A stretch of DNA of 64,000 nt from Geomonas anaerohicana (GCF_016458305.1 NZ_JAEMHL010000002.1:372001-436000); one strand, 5' to 3'; numbered from the stretch's first letter, positions 32,844-41,263 are shown. Made by a program: numbers and translations. The notes: generated by a model from the letters alone, not told the origin.

Positions 32844-34364
32844 TTAATCGAGGTGCCCGTGTACCTCCTGCTCCAGGAAGCGTCTCATCTCCTCGGGCGG
32901 GGCGGGGGTCGCCAGGGAGACGGCGATCATCACGCAGATGACCAGCGGCGCACCGCACAGGGCGGAGGCGGTGACCGGAAAATAGGAGGCAACCCCCGGC
33001 AGTATCCCGCCCAGGAGCGGGGTGGCTACGGTACAGAGTACGCCGGTGACCATGCCGGCGATGGCGCCGTAACGGTTGGCGCGGTCCCACCAGATCCCCA
33101 GGAGAAACAGGGGGAAGATGGTGTTGCCTGCCAGGGCGAAGGCGACGGCGGTGATCTCGGCGATGAGCCCCGGAGGATTGAGCGCCACCAGGAGCACCAG
33201 TGCGGCCAGCACCAGGGTGCCCCCCTTGGCCACCTGCATGCGCGCGGTCTCGCTGGCCTTGGGGTTGATGAAGCTGTAGTAGAGGTCGTGGGAGATGGAG
33301 GCGGCTCCCGTCATCAGGAGACCGGCTACGGTGAAGAAGGCGGCCGACAGCGCCCCGGCCGCCAGCACCCCCACCAGCCACCCGGGGAGCCCGGCCATGA
33401 GGGCCGTCTTCAACGCGATCACGTCGGCCGCAGCGCGGGCCGCCTCGGGGGTAAAGGCGATGCCGTGGCGCGCCTCCAAAAGCCTGCCGAAGACGGCGAA
33501 GGCGGGGGCGGACCAGTAGATGAGGGCAATGAAGAAGAGCCCCCAGACTACGCTCCAGCGGGCGTCGCGCACGTTGGGGACGGTATAGAAACGCGACAGC
33601 ACGTGGGGCAGGCCCCCGGTCCCCACCATGAGCGTGAAGCAGAGCGCACACCACTCGAAGAGGGAGTCCCCGGCGAAGGGGAGGGTGAAGTCGATGCGGA
33701 ACTCCCGGGCCAGGTCGGTCAGGGCCCGGCCGTAGCCGAACTGCGGCAGCAGCCAGAAATAGCCGAGCTTTCTCGCCAGCCACATGAGCGGCACGATGAA
33801 GGCGACGCAGATGACCAGGTACTGCAACTGCTGGTTGCGCGGGACCCCGAGCGCCCCGGAGATGACCAGATAGGAGACCACGGCCAGCGCCCCGTAAATC
33901 ACCCCCTGCTCATAGCCGATGCCGAACATGAAGGCGAAGATAAGCCCGATCCCCTTGAACTGGGCTACGCAGTAGATCACCGAGATGGCGATGGCGATCA
34001 CCGCCGCCATGAGCCGTGCCGCCGGAGAGCCGTAGCGCTCGCCCACGAACTCCGGGGTGGTGAACTTGCCGAAGCGCCTGATCTGGCTGGCCAACAGCAC
34101 CAGCAATAGCACGTAGCCGCCGGTCCAGCCGATCACGTAGGCGAGTCCCTGGTAGCCGCGCAGGTAGATGATGCCGGCCAGGCCCATGAGGCTGGCGGCG
34201 CTCATCCAGTTGCTGGCGATGGCCGCGCCACCGCCGATCCTGCCGGTGTAGCGCCCGCCGAAGCCGTATTCCTGGCTCTCGCGCGACTTCTGCCTGAGCC
34301 CGACCAGGATGAAGGAAAGCAGCACCAGCAGAACGACGAAGATGGACCAGGACGAGTCATTCAT
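32844..34364 (-). CDS. Sodium:solute symporter (SSS family), VC2705-type
   Basis: The ATG at 34364 follows AGGAGAG. The 506-residue product has about 13 hydrophobic segments and the SSS start YGFGGRYTGRIGGGAAIASNWMSAASLMGLAGIIYLRGY and LMVGTGGLPHVLSRFYTVPNVRDAR. These features match acetate/monocarboxylate-type SSS permeases. It overlaps the DUF4212-like small subunit by 8 bp, forming a two-subunit symporter. The substrate is likely a short organic acid but is not proven. Confidence 0.9.
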   Translation of the reverse strand: MNDSSWSIFVVLLVLLSFILVGLRQKSRESQEYGFGGRYTGRIGGGAAIASNWMSAASLMGLAGIIYLRGYQGLAYVIGWTGGYVLLLVLLASQIRRFGKFTTPEFVGERYGSPAARLMAAVIAIAISVIYCVAQFKGIGLIFAFMFGIGYEQGVIYGALAVVSYLVISGALGVPRNQQLQYLVICVAFIVPLMWLARKLGYFWLLPQFGYGRALTDLAREFRIDFTLPFAGDSLFEWCALCFTLMVGTGGLPHVLSRFYTVPNVRDARWSVVWGLFFIALIYWSAPAFAVFGRLLEARHGIAFTPEAARAAADVIALKTALMAGLPGWLVGVLAAGALSAAFFTVAGLLMTGAASISHDLYYSFINPKASETARMQVAKGGTLVLAALVLLVALNPPGLIAEITAVAFALAGNTIFPLFLLGIWWDRANRYGAIAGMVTGVLCTVATPLLGGILPGVASYFPVTASALCGAPLVICVMIAVSLATPAPPEEMRRFLEQEVHGHLD

Positions 34365-34680
34365 AGCTTCTGTCTCTCCTGCGGCTGTGGTACTCGCTGA
34401 TGCGGTCCACGTAGATGTTGAAGATGACGCACAGGACGATGAACCACAGGGGGAGGAACTGGCCGGTGAACCAGAAGTGCAGCGGCAGGTTGAACAGGGT
34501 GAGGCGGGTCAGGAGGCTGCCGGCGCCGGTGCCGCGGCAGGCGTAGACCAGGAACTGGAACCCGAAGGTGCAGACTCCCCAGCCGAACAGGAGGGCGAGG
34601 ATGATGTGCACCTCGTCCCGCATGTGCCCCTCCTTGGGGCGGAACAGGTTGACCTTGGAAGGCTTATCGGGCCGGCTCAT
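34357..34680 (-). CDS. DUF4212-like small subunit of the SSS symporter
   Basis: The ATG at 34680 has GGAGGA 3 nt upstream; an ATG at 34695 and a longer frame to 34725 lack good sites. The 107-residue product has two membrane helices (about 32-52 and 75-98) with LPLHFWFTGQFLPLWFIVLCVIFNIYVDRI, the pattern of sodium/substrate symporter small subunits. Gene order and overlap with the large subunit support the pairing. Confidence 0.8.
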   Translation of the reverse strand: MSRPDKPSKVNLFRPKEGHMRDEVHIILALLFGWGVCTFGFQFLVYACRGTGAGSLLTRLTLFNLPLHFWFTGQFLPLWFIVLCVIFNIYVDRISEYHSRRRDRSYE

Positions 34681-34741
34681 GTCTCCTCCGCTCATGGCGG
34701 CGCGCAGGGGAAAACGCTGCAGCACCGCGTACCGCTCGCTC

Positions 34742-35959
34742 CTAAACTATGGAGAAGTTCGTGTGGATGGTTTTCTGCAAGTCCTCGATGAGAAGTAACG
34801 CCTGCCTCATCCGTTCCCGCTCATCGCTGGGGAGCGAATACGGGTTCAGGTAGTAGGCGTCGTTCTGGATCCCCTTGATGACCTTGATCTGGAGCAGGAT
34901 ACGGTGCTTGGTGAGGATACGGTAGGCGGCCACGAGCCCCCGCGCCATGTTGGCGGAGAAGCTGTGTTCCTTTTCAAGGAGCTCGATCCTCTTCACAGTC
35001 GAGGTGGCGGGGATGCCTTGGTTGATGGCCAGGATGCGCACGTTCATCACCAGCGGGGCCCAGGCCAGCAGTTTCAGGTTGAAGGCCCCCTTGTGCTCGC
35101 CGCTCCCCTCGGTCCAGAACCGCTTCAGGAAACCCAGTGCCAGCTTCATCTCGGTGGCTGCCTTGGCCATGCCCCAAAGGGCCATGAAGTAGTCCTGCAG
35201 CAGGGAGCGGATCAGGGAGACCAGCTTCCCCGCCAGTTCGGCATCGCCGGCGACGAAGCGGGCGTCGGAGAGGACGATCAGGTCCATCATGTTCTTGCCG
35301 TAGTCCTCGGTCTCGTAGCGCACGATGGCGTGCAACCGGCGCTGCCACTGCGACAGCGACCCGCGCCAGTTGTCGTTAACCGGCATGATCCCGCCGCTGC
35401 ACTTCTTGAAGCCGATCTCGGCCAGCCGCTCCACCAGGATCCGGCTGTACTCCTGGAAGTAGCGGTCGGCTGCTTCGCCCCCCTCGTCGCTGTAGACGAT
35501 CAGGTAGTCTTGGTCGGTGATGAGGGTCTGCTCCTCGCGGCCGTCGCTCCCCATGCTCACCAAGGCGAAGGGGACCGGCGGTGGGGCGGGCATCTCGGCC
35601 GCCACCAGTTCCAGGGCACGACCGGCCAAGGCGTCACGGTACCAGGTGCAGTTTTCGTGCAGCGCGGTGACGGAATAGAAGTTGAGGAAGCGCTCCATCT
35701 CGAGCAGATTCAACTCCTCATGGAGCTTCAACAGCACCGCGTAGTCGGTCTCCGAAGCGACCCGCTCGATGATGGCCTCTTCGCGCCCCGAGTACAGGCG
35801 CAGCTTGCCCAGCTCTTCCGAGGTATGCCACACCAGCCCTTCCAGCAGCTTCTTCCCCTCGTCGCGGTCCAATAGCGGGAGCAGGGCGTGCACCTCCCCC
35901 AGCAACTCCGCAAGGAGTTCCCCGTCGCCTGGCTCCGGTGGGTAGATCTGATGGGGCAT
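34742..35959 (-). CDS. DUF294 nucleotidyltransferase-like protein (paralogue 2)
   Basis: The 405-residue protein carries an intact nucleotidyltransferase signature ALVSMGSDGREEQTLITDQDYLIVY near 135-160 (GSxGRxE...TDxD) and a helical C-terminal DUF294_C domain. Such proteins resemble the uridylyltransferase part of GlnD. Related genes often accompany SSS symporters, sometimes with CBS and cyclic-nucleotide domains, which are missing here. It precedes the symporter pair in the same orientation (62-bp gap). Confidence 0.85.
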   Translation of the reverse strand: MPHQIYPPEPGDGELLAELLGEVHALLPLLDRDEGKKLLEGLVWHTSEELGKLRLYSGREEAIIERVASETDYAVLLKLHEELNLLEMERFLNFYSVTALHENCTWYRDALAGRALELVAAEMPAPPPVPFALVSMGSDGREEQTLITDQDYLIVYSDEGGEAADRYFQEYSRILVERLAEIGFKKCSGGIMPVNDNWRGSLSQWQRRLHAIVRYETEDYGKNMMDLIVLSDARFVAGDAELAGKLVSLIRSLLQDYFMALWGMAKAATEMKLALGFLKRFWTEGSGEHKGAFNLKLLAWAPLVMNVRILAINQGIPATSTVKRIELLEKEHSFSANMARGLVAAYRILTKHRILLQIKVIKGIQNDAYYLNPYSLPSDERERMRQALLLIEDLQKTIHTNFSIV

Positions 35960-36114
35960 GTGCGGCCACCTCTTATTAAAACCGACTGGCGTTGATTCTA
36001 CAGAAAAAAACGGCGATGTAAAACTGTTTTGCTGATAACCGGAACGATTCCTTGACTTTTTTGGCAGAGCCGGCAGCGGGAAAGGGGAAGAAACGATTGG
36101 GCACGGGACAAAAA

Positions 36115-36142
36115 AATTGGGGAAGGTTTCCCTTCCCCAATT
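36115..36142 (-). terminator. Terminator of the acetate-permease-like operon
   Basis: On the minus strand AATTGGGGAAGG, loop GAAA, CCTTCCCCAATT is followed by a T-run. Perfect 12-bp stem 25 bp after the stop codon. Confidence 0.93.
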
Positions 36143-36166
36143 CCATGCTGCTTTTGTTGCCGGGTA

Positions 36167-38161
36167 CTAGTGCTCGACTGCCTTGGCCATACCCAAACCG
36201 GTGTTCTGGCGGACGTAGACCTCGTCGAACATCTCCTCGGAGCGCCTGTTCGGGAAGGCCAGGGCGCCCAGGATGGCGGCCATGAAGCCCAGCGGGATGG
36301 AGATGATGCCCGGGTTCTTCAGGGTGAAGATCGGCTTGTCCAGACCCACGATGGAGGTGCCGTCCTGCTGAGCGTCAACCTTCGCCTTGGCAAGCGCCTT
36401 GGCGTCCTTCTCGGACAGGGTCTGGCCGGCAGGCAGTGCGGCCTGCTTCTTCTCCATGGCGACGACCACCTTCTTGGCGCCGGCGGCGACCACTTTCGGG
36501 TAGGTCATGTTGGGGGAGACCATCACCAGGCCGATGGAAGCGATGGTGCCAACCAGCAGGCCGGAGATGACGCCGGCGGTGTTGAACTTCCTCCAGAAGA
36601 GCGAGAGGATGACGACCGGCAGGTTGCCGGAGGCGGCGACCGCGAAGGCCAGTGCCACCAGGTGGGCGACGTTCTGCTTCTCGGCTGCGAGGCCGATCAT
36701 GATGCCGCAGGCACCTACCACGAAGGAGGTAGCGCGGGCTGCAAAGACCTGCTCGTGCTGGTCGGCGTGGCCGTCCTTGATCACGTTCACGTAGATGTCG
36801 TGTGCGATGGCCGCGGATGCTGCCAGTACCAGGCCGGAGACCACGGCGAGGATGGTGGCGAAGGCGACGGCGCACAGGAAGGCGAGGAAGAGGTCGCCGA
36901 TGATCGGGGCGATGTCGGCGCCCATCTGCTGTGCCAGCATCAGGGTTGCCATGTTGCCGCCCGGGTCGATTGCGGTGATGCCCTGCGGGGTCAGGTGGAT
37001 AGCGGCGCCGAAGCCGAGCAGGGTGGTCAGGATGTAGAAGCCGCCGATGATGAACATGGCGATGATGACGGACTTACGTGCGGCCTGCGCGGTCGGCACG
37101 GTGAAGAAGCGCATCAGGATGTGCGGCATACCGGCGGTGCCGAGCACGAGAGCCATGCCCAGGGAGATCTGGTCCAGCGGGTTCTTGAGGTACAGGCCGG
37201 GCTCGAGGAAGCGCTGGCCGGCGTCCATGCCGGAGAGGATGACGCCATCTTTAAGTACCAGTTTGGAAACGTGGTCCTGGATGTCCGGGCTGGACACGAT
37301 GGTGGTGAAGAAGCCGATCGGGTTGAAGCCTGCCTTGATCATGACCAGGAAGGAGAGCAGGAAGGCGCCCGACATGAGCAGGCCCGCCTTGATGATCTGA
37401 ACCCAGGTGGTGGCGACCATGCCGCCGAAGACGACGTAGCCGACCATGAGGACGCCGACGCCGATGATGGACATCTTGTAGGGGATGCCTACCAAGAGAG
37501 CCATGAGCTTGCCTGCACCGACCATCTGGGCGGTGAGGTAGAAGGTGGATACGGCGACGGTGGAGAGGGCGGCGAAGGCGCGCACCGGCTTGGGCGAGGT
37601 CCTGAAGGAGAGGATGTCCCCCAGGGTGTACTTGCCCGCGTTGCGGCAGGGTTCCGCCACGATCAGAAGCACCGTGATGTACGCCACCAGCCAGCCGACC
37701 GAGTACATGAAGCCATCATAGCCGTAGAGCGAGATGAGGCCGGAAATACCCAGGAAGGAGGCTGCCGACATGTAGTCGCCGGCGATGGCCCAGCCGTTCT
37801 GGGTGCCGGTGATGCCGCCGCCCGCCGCGTAGAAGTCGGCTGCCGACTTGGTCTGCTTGGCTGCCCAGACCACGACGCCCATGGTGATAGCGATGATGAC
37901 CATGAACATCCCGATGGTGATGGTCTTGTTGGTTTTGAGCTCCTTCTTGACCGGCGCGGGAGTCGCGGGGGCAGGGGTGGCCACGGAGGCGGCTGCATTG
38001 GGCGCGGGGGCTGCTGCCGTCGCGGCGGGCGCTCCCTGTGCTGCGGGTGCGCTCATCGCCGGGGCTGCGCCGGCTGCCGGGGCCTTCGCCTCTTCGGCAT
38101 AGGCGGCAGCTGCGACCGAGAGGGCCAAGCTGGCTGCTATGAATATCTTCTTGATGGTCAT
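36167..38161 (-). CDS. Cation:acetate symporter-like SSS permease with Ala/Pro-rich N-terminus
   Basis: The 664-residue protein is longer than ActP (about 550). It has a signal peptide (IFIAASLALSVAAAAYA), an Ala/Pro-rich stretch of about 60 residues (KAPAAGAAPAMSAPAAQ onward), then the SSS core. Core motifs are AAGGGITGTQNGWAIAGDYMSAASFLGISGLISLYGYDG, GTAGMPHILMRFFTVPTAQAARKS and a central insertion near 560-600 (KKQAALPAGQTLSEKDAKALA). It belongs to the acetate-permease subgroup known from Geobacter. The small DUF485 gene 16 bp upstream is its usual partner. Confidence 0.93.
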   Translation of the reverse strand: MTIKKIFIAASLALSVAAAAYAEEAKAPAAGAAPAMSAPAAQGAPAATAAAPAPNAAASVATPAPATPAPVKKELKTNKTITIGMFMVIIAITMGVVVWAAKQTKSAADFYAAGGGITGTQNGWAIAGDYMSAASFLGISGLISLYGYDGFMYSVGWLVAYITVLLIVAEPCRNAGKYTLGDILSFRTSPKPVRAFAALSTVAVSTFYLTAQMVGAGKLMALLVGIPYKMSIIGVGVLMVGYVVFGGMVATTWVQIIKAGLLMSGAFLLSFLVMIKAGFNPIGFFTTIVSSPDIQDHVSKLVLKDGVILSGMDAGQRFLEPGLYLKNPLDQISLGMALVLGTAGMPHILMRFFTVPTAQAARKSVIIAMFIIGGFYILTTLLGFGAAIHLTPQGITAIDPGGNMATLMLAQQMGADIAPIIGDLFLAFLCAVAFATILAVVSGLVLAASAAIAHDIYVNVIKDGHADQHEQVFAARATSFVVGACGIMIGLAAEKQNVAHLVALAFAVAASGNLPVVILSLFWRKFNTAGVISGLLVGTIASIGLVMVSPNMTYPKVVAAGAKKVVVAMEKKQAALPAGQTLSEKDAKALAKAKVDAQQDGTSIVGLDKPIFTLKNPGIISIPLGFMAAILGALAFPNRRSEEMFDEVYVRQNTGLGMAKAVEH

Positions 38162-38177
38162 GTCCTGTCCTCCTTTC

Positions 38178-38489
38178 CTAGAGATGTAATTCGTCGATCA
38201 GTTCCCTGGTCAACCGGTCAAAGTCCTTGTTGGCAACGTGCGAGTAGTAGAGTGCAATCCCCCAGGAGACGAAGAACTGGGAGAGTGCAAAGATGTACCC
38301 GAAATTGACCACGCCAATGATTTTGACCTTGAAGATCCCCGGTGTGTAAGCCGCCCCGATGGGGAGCAGGAAATAGTACACACAGGAGAAAATCCACCAT
38401 CCGAAAAGGAAGGCCGTCTTCTTGTGATGTAGCTCCACGAACTTGGGATTTTTTGCGATTGCTTTCCAGTCGTACTGTTTTTCTGCCAT
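38178..38489 (-). CDS. DUF485 small membrane protein
   Basis: The ATG at 38489 has AAAGGAG 8 nt upstream; a GTG three codons earlier sits on the ribosome site. The 103-residue product has two helices (about 25-48 and 60-83) and the DUF485 pattern FVELHHKKTAFLFGWWIFSCVYYFLLPIG. It is found with ActP-type acetate permeases (yjcH-actP) and is probably translated with the downstream symporter. Confidence 0.92.
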   Translation of the reverse strand: MAEKQYDWKAIAKNPKFVELHHKKTAFLFGWWIFSCVYYFLLPIGAAYTPGIFKVKIIGVVNFGYIFALSQFFVSWGIALYYSHVANKDFDRLTRELIDELHL

Positions 38490-39059
38490 GGTTGTCACTC
38501 CTTTCTCAGTAAGATGCGTTGCGGCGGCGTCCCGCCCCTCTGGTTTCAGTTCCCGATAAATCCCCCTTTCCTGATCTTTAAATTTTGTTTCTAAAAACGT
38601 CCATGCTGTTTTGCTGAAAATGGTTAAAGCGTTCTGTTTGGAGCGCTGCTTTGCAAGTTACTGTTTTTGCGGAGTTGACTCGGTCGGTTGCCTGGGTTCC
38701 GCTCCTTGGAGTGCTGCCGGCTTCCGGCGTATTTTCCGTATACGTGAGTTTGTTGTACCACATGATTTTCAAATGTACAATAAAAATAAACACCGTTCTA
38801 AATAATTTGGTCTCCAAAACGAGCCTCGTTTTACGATCTGGTCGCTTGCAAATATTGTAAATCACACGGCAAAAAAGAAAAGTGGTCGGTAAATTATTTT
38901 TTATTATTGTTTGGTGGTGTCGCGAAAGGTGATGTTTTGTGGAATTTTGTGCAGTCGTTTTGCGACTTGCTCAAACGCTGTCGCATTATTGTGTCAAACA
39001 TTCCTGTTACTCAATCTCGTGGACCTTCGTGGCCGCAAAGGCAGTATCCCGCATGGAAC

Positions 39060-39172
39060 CGGTTGGTCTTGGCGGGCAACTGCCGTCTTGGGACTTGCTT
39101 TGACGTGTCAAGCCGGCTTCGTGGAGTCGCCACAAGCCGATCAATGATGGTGAATGCCAGTAACCATCGGTA
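39060..39172. ncRNA. Candidate structured RNA or DNA element (hairpin cluster)
   Basis: In 113 nt lie GGCA-ACT-TGCC-like 39075-39084, TTGAC-GT-GTCAA (39100-39111), GGCTT-C-GTGG-AGTCG-CCAC-AAGCC (39115-39138) and GATGGT-N11-ACCATC (39146-39168). The density of stems in a gene-free region suggests a structured RNA or a multi-site regulatory region; strand and class are unknown. Confidence 0.35.
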
Positions 39173-39198
39173 GATTGTGCTTCGAAATGAAAATGCAG

Positions 39199-39227
39199 TT
39201 ACACAATTGTGAACTTGGGAATATAGT
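39199..39227 (+). promoter_or_regulatory. Sigma-70-like promoter
   Basis: TTACAC (39199-39204), 17-bp spacer, TATAGT (39222-39227), reading to the right toward a bidirectional terminator about 75 bp away. Confidence 0.5.
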
Positions 39228-39258
39228 GGAAAGGAGAAAGACAGAAAGTGGAGTGACC

Positions 39259-39288
39259 ATGTTTTATTTAAAACTAATTGGCGGGTGA
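39259..39288 (+). CDS. Possible 9-residue leader peptide (MFYLKLIGG)
   Basis: ATG at 39259 is preceded by GTGGAG (5 nt spacing) and, further up, AAAGGAG. The frame ends after nine codons at TGA 39286-39288. A promoter-like sequence lies upstream and a strong terminator downstream, so a transcript of about 100 nt would carry only this frame. Its meaning is unknown; it may be an sRNA with a fortuitous frame. Confidence 0.25.
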   Translation: MFYLKLIGG

Positions 39289-39302
39289 GTGAAGCAAAAT
39301 AA

Positions 39303-39333
39303 AAGGGAAGCCAGTGTTGGCTTCCCTTTTTGG
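39303..39333. terminator. Bidirectional terminator
   Basis: AAGGGAAGCCA (39303-39313), GTGT, TGGCTTCCCTT (39318-39328), flanked by A-runs on the left and T-run on the right, so it can end both the minus-strand membrane-protein operon and a plus-strand transcript. Confidence 0.88.
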
Positions 39334-39356
39334 ATCAGGTCTCTTTTGAAAAGAAA

Positions 39357-40409
39357 CTACACGTGTTTCTCCGTTGTCAGTCGGTGTGACGGTCCGTTCA
39401 TTCGTATCGCCGCTGCGAACTCCATCCAGAAGATGAGGTAGATGGAAACCATCAGGGAGAGACCGATGTTGGCGTTCTCCGGACCGAGGGCCTTGGTCAG
39501 GATCGGGGAGGCAAAGCCGGCGCCCAGGGTTCCGGTGGCCCGCTCCAGGAGGTAGAAGACGGGTAGCGTGATCAGGGTCCCGGCGAACATGATGGCGATG
39601 CCGCGTCCCCGTTTCACCCAGTACTTGGGCGAGAAGCCGAACATCCGCATGAATATCACCACCAGGATGATCCAGACCGAGTAGTCCACGGCCGCATCGG
39701 GGAGGGCCAGCTTGTTCTTGACCAGGGCCACCTCGAGGATGGTGACCGCGAAGAGCAGCACGAACATCCAGTTGAACTTCTCGTTGGCCTGGGTCTGCCA
39801 GTTGCGGCTGTCGGGAGCGGCGGTCTCGCGCATGGAGTGGTTGGGCGTCCCCAGCGCCGAGAAGAGGATGGCGAACCAGATTCCCGCGTTGTGGAACAAA
39901 AGCGAGGCGTGGTTGCCGGCCACGTTGGCGATGCGGGACATGGGATCCCGGGCAAAGTCGGCGGCGATGCGCATCAGGAACAGGTTCACGATCACCGAAC
40001 ACATGATGATCACGGTCAGGGTGAAGATGCGCCGCGGCAAAAGGTAGGGGTCGATCCGGTCCGGGAAGCCCAGGATGAAGGCGAACCAGATCAGGTACAT
40101 GATGAGCGGGATGCCCAGGCAGATGCCGTACACCGAGTTGCCGGCGAAGTCACCGTTTTGTGCGTAGATGATGTACTTCTCGTCGTTGTCGGGGTCGGTG
40201 TTGACCGCCTGTACCACTTCCTTGGGGACCTTTTTCACGTGGGGGAGGAGCCCCATGCCGTACCAGCCATGGTCGCCCTGCGTGGTGTCCACCACCCAGT
40301 ATTGGTCCCCCATCATCTCGTCGAGCCCCTGGAAGATCCTCAGGGAAAAGGTCGCGCACAGGACGACGACGACTAACAGAAGAATCACGTTTGACAGTTT
40401 CATCGGCAT
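39357..40409 (-). CDS. Unassigned multi-pass membrane protein (350 residues)
   Basis: I do not recognise a family. The ATG at 40409 follows AGGAGG with 8 nt. Eight hydrophobic segments are visible: one at about 6-24, a hydrophilic loop of about 65 residues (MMGDQYWVVDTTQGDHGWYG to FAGNSVYG), then seven at about 93-113, 127-146, 167-186, 213-232, 242-262, 271-290 and 313-333. His residues occur near the loop and in NHASLLFHNAG. It is the last gene of a three-gene group read from a sigma-54 promoter. A role in membrane energy metabolism or transport is possible but unproven. Confidence 0.85.
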   Translation of the reverse strand: MPMKLSNVILLLVVVVLCATFSLRIFQGLDEMMGDQYWVVDTTQGDHGWYGMGLLPHVKKVPKEVVQAVNTDPDNDEKYIIYAQNGDFAGNSVYGICLGIPLIMYLIWFAFILGFPDRIDPYLLPRRIFTLTVIIMCSVIVNLFLMRIAADFARDPMSRIANVAGNHASLLFHNAGIWFAILFSALGTPNHSMRETAAPDSRNWQTQANEKFNWMFVLLFAVTILEVALVKNKLALPDAAVDYSVWIILVVIFMRMFGFSPKYWVKRGRGIAIMFAGTLITLPVFYLLERATGTLGAGFASPILTKALGPENANIGLSLMVSIYLIFWMEFAAAIRMNGPSHRLTTEKHV

Positions 40410-40440
40410 GTGACGTTCCTCCTAATCGGCGCCGGGCGCG

Positions 40441-40692
40441 TTATTCCTTGTGGGTGGTCCAGAACATGGAGACCGCGTTGGCGGCGAAGAGGCCATAGAG
40501 CCACATGGTGTTCCAGGCCGGCCCGGACCAGTGGCTGCCGCGCCCGCCGCCGACCACGCCGGAGGCGATCACGATGCCGATCATCGCGGTGAAGGCTACC
40601 ATGGCGACGGCGCGCAGGATGGCTGAGTTGCGCCAGGTGTGCCGCTCCAACTCCTCAAGCCTCGAGAGCAGTTCAAGTTCTTTTTCACTCAT
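40441..40692 (-). CDS. Small membrane protein (83 residues), unassigned
   Basis: The product starts MSEKELELLSRLEELERHTWRNSAILR, a charged amphipathic helix, followed by hydrophobic helices at about 28-48 and 62-78 with a GGGRGSHW turn between them. AAAAGGAGAACGG lies just upstream. It precedes the 350-residue membrane protein by 31 bp and may be its small subunit. No family recognised. Confidence 0.8.
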   Translation of the reverse strand: MSEKELELLSRLEELERHTWRNSAILRAVAMVAFTAMIGIVIASGVVGGGRGSHWSGPAWNTMWLYGLFAANAVSMFWTTHKE

Positions 40693-40762
40693 CGCCGTTC
40701 TCCTTTTCCATTAGTAATGCAGAGCAGCTTTTGATTCGCCCCCGCCCGGCTTCGCCCGTCGG

Positions 40763-40960
40763 CTACACCAGGCAGAGGTTGGAATCGAGTTGTCCCACCG
40801 GCATGCGGTCGGACAGCTCCTGGTATTTGAGGCACTCCCGGTAACGGCAACTGCAGAAGGTGATGATCTGCTTCACGTCGTGCGGCGAGATGTAGCCGCA
40901 ACCCACGTCGCAGTAATCATCATTTTTGCCGAAGAAGGGGCAGACCGTTGCTTCCTGCAT
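40763..40960 (-). CDS. Small Cys-rich protein (65 residues), putative metal-binding
   Basis: Seven cysteines at about 7, 17, 21, 36, 38, 43 and 63 in the arrangement CPFF...YCDVGCGYISPHDV...FCSCRYRECLKYQEL suggest a metal or Fe-S site. It has no signal peptide or membrane segment. It is the first gene after a sigma-54 promoter about 50 bp upstream and is followed at 70 bp by the small membrane protein. I know of similar short Cys-rich frames in Geobacter but no function. Confidence 0.75.
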   Translation of the reverse strand: MQEATVCPFFGKNDDYCDVGCGYISPHDVKQIITFCSCRYRECLKYQELSDRMPVGQLDSNLCLV

Positions 40961-41011
40961 AGGACCTCATACCTTTTTACAACATAAAGAAAGGGTGACG
41001 TAGACAGTATT

Positions 41012-41027
41012 AGCAACTGCCGTACCA
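41012..41027 (-). promoter_or_regulatory. Sigma-54 promoter of the Cys-rich/membrane protein operon
   Basis: On the minus strand TGGTACGGCAGTTGCT matches TGGCACG-N4-TTGCW with a single mismatch and exact spacing. The first start codon (40960) lies about 50 bp downstream. Confidence 0.85.
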
Positions 41028-41263
41028 ATTTGCTGTTTACCGGGAGGCTGGTTGTTATGTGCAGTTATTACGGGTGGTTACGTCGTCGGGAAGAGGGCGC
41101 GAGGCGGAGGCGTTGAGGGCACTTTTGCAAAATCGCGAAGAAAGATTAAAGGGGCGCGCAGCGGGATTTAACCTTCGGTGCGGCATGGTGATATCGGTGT
41201 GGTGGCTTAAAGTGGCGTGAAAACGGCTGGTTGCGCGGCGGCGGGAGGATGGATCGCCTGCAT

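Larger units (their letters stand above)
38490..39356. other. 867-bp gene-free, AT-richer stretch
   Basis: No protein gene of normal size is supported. Base composition is clearly more AT-rich than around it, with AT-only runs near 38770-38910. It should contain the promoter of the DUF485-symporter operon (not identified). It also contains the hairpin cluster at 39060-39172 and a possible short transcription unit at 39199-39335. Confidence 0.7.

Noticed and set aside
36170-38308. 712-codon plus-strand open frame
   Set aside because: Antisense to the acetate-type permease; composition is Asp/Gly/His-rich shadow sequence.
38640-38660. Sigma-54 promoter for the DUF485-symporter operon (GGAGCGCTGCTTTGC and its complement)
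   Set aside because: GG and GC are one base too far apart and it points away from the operon.
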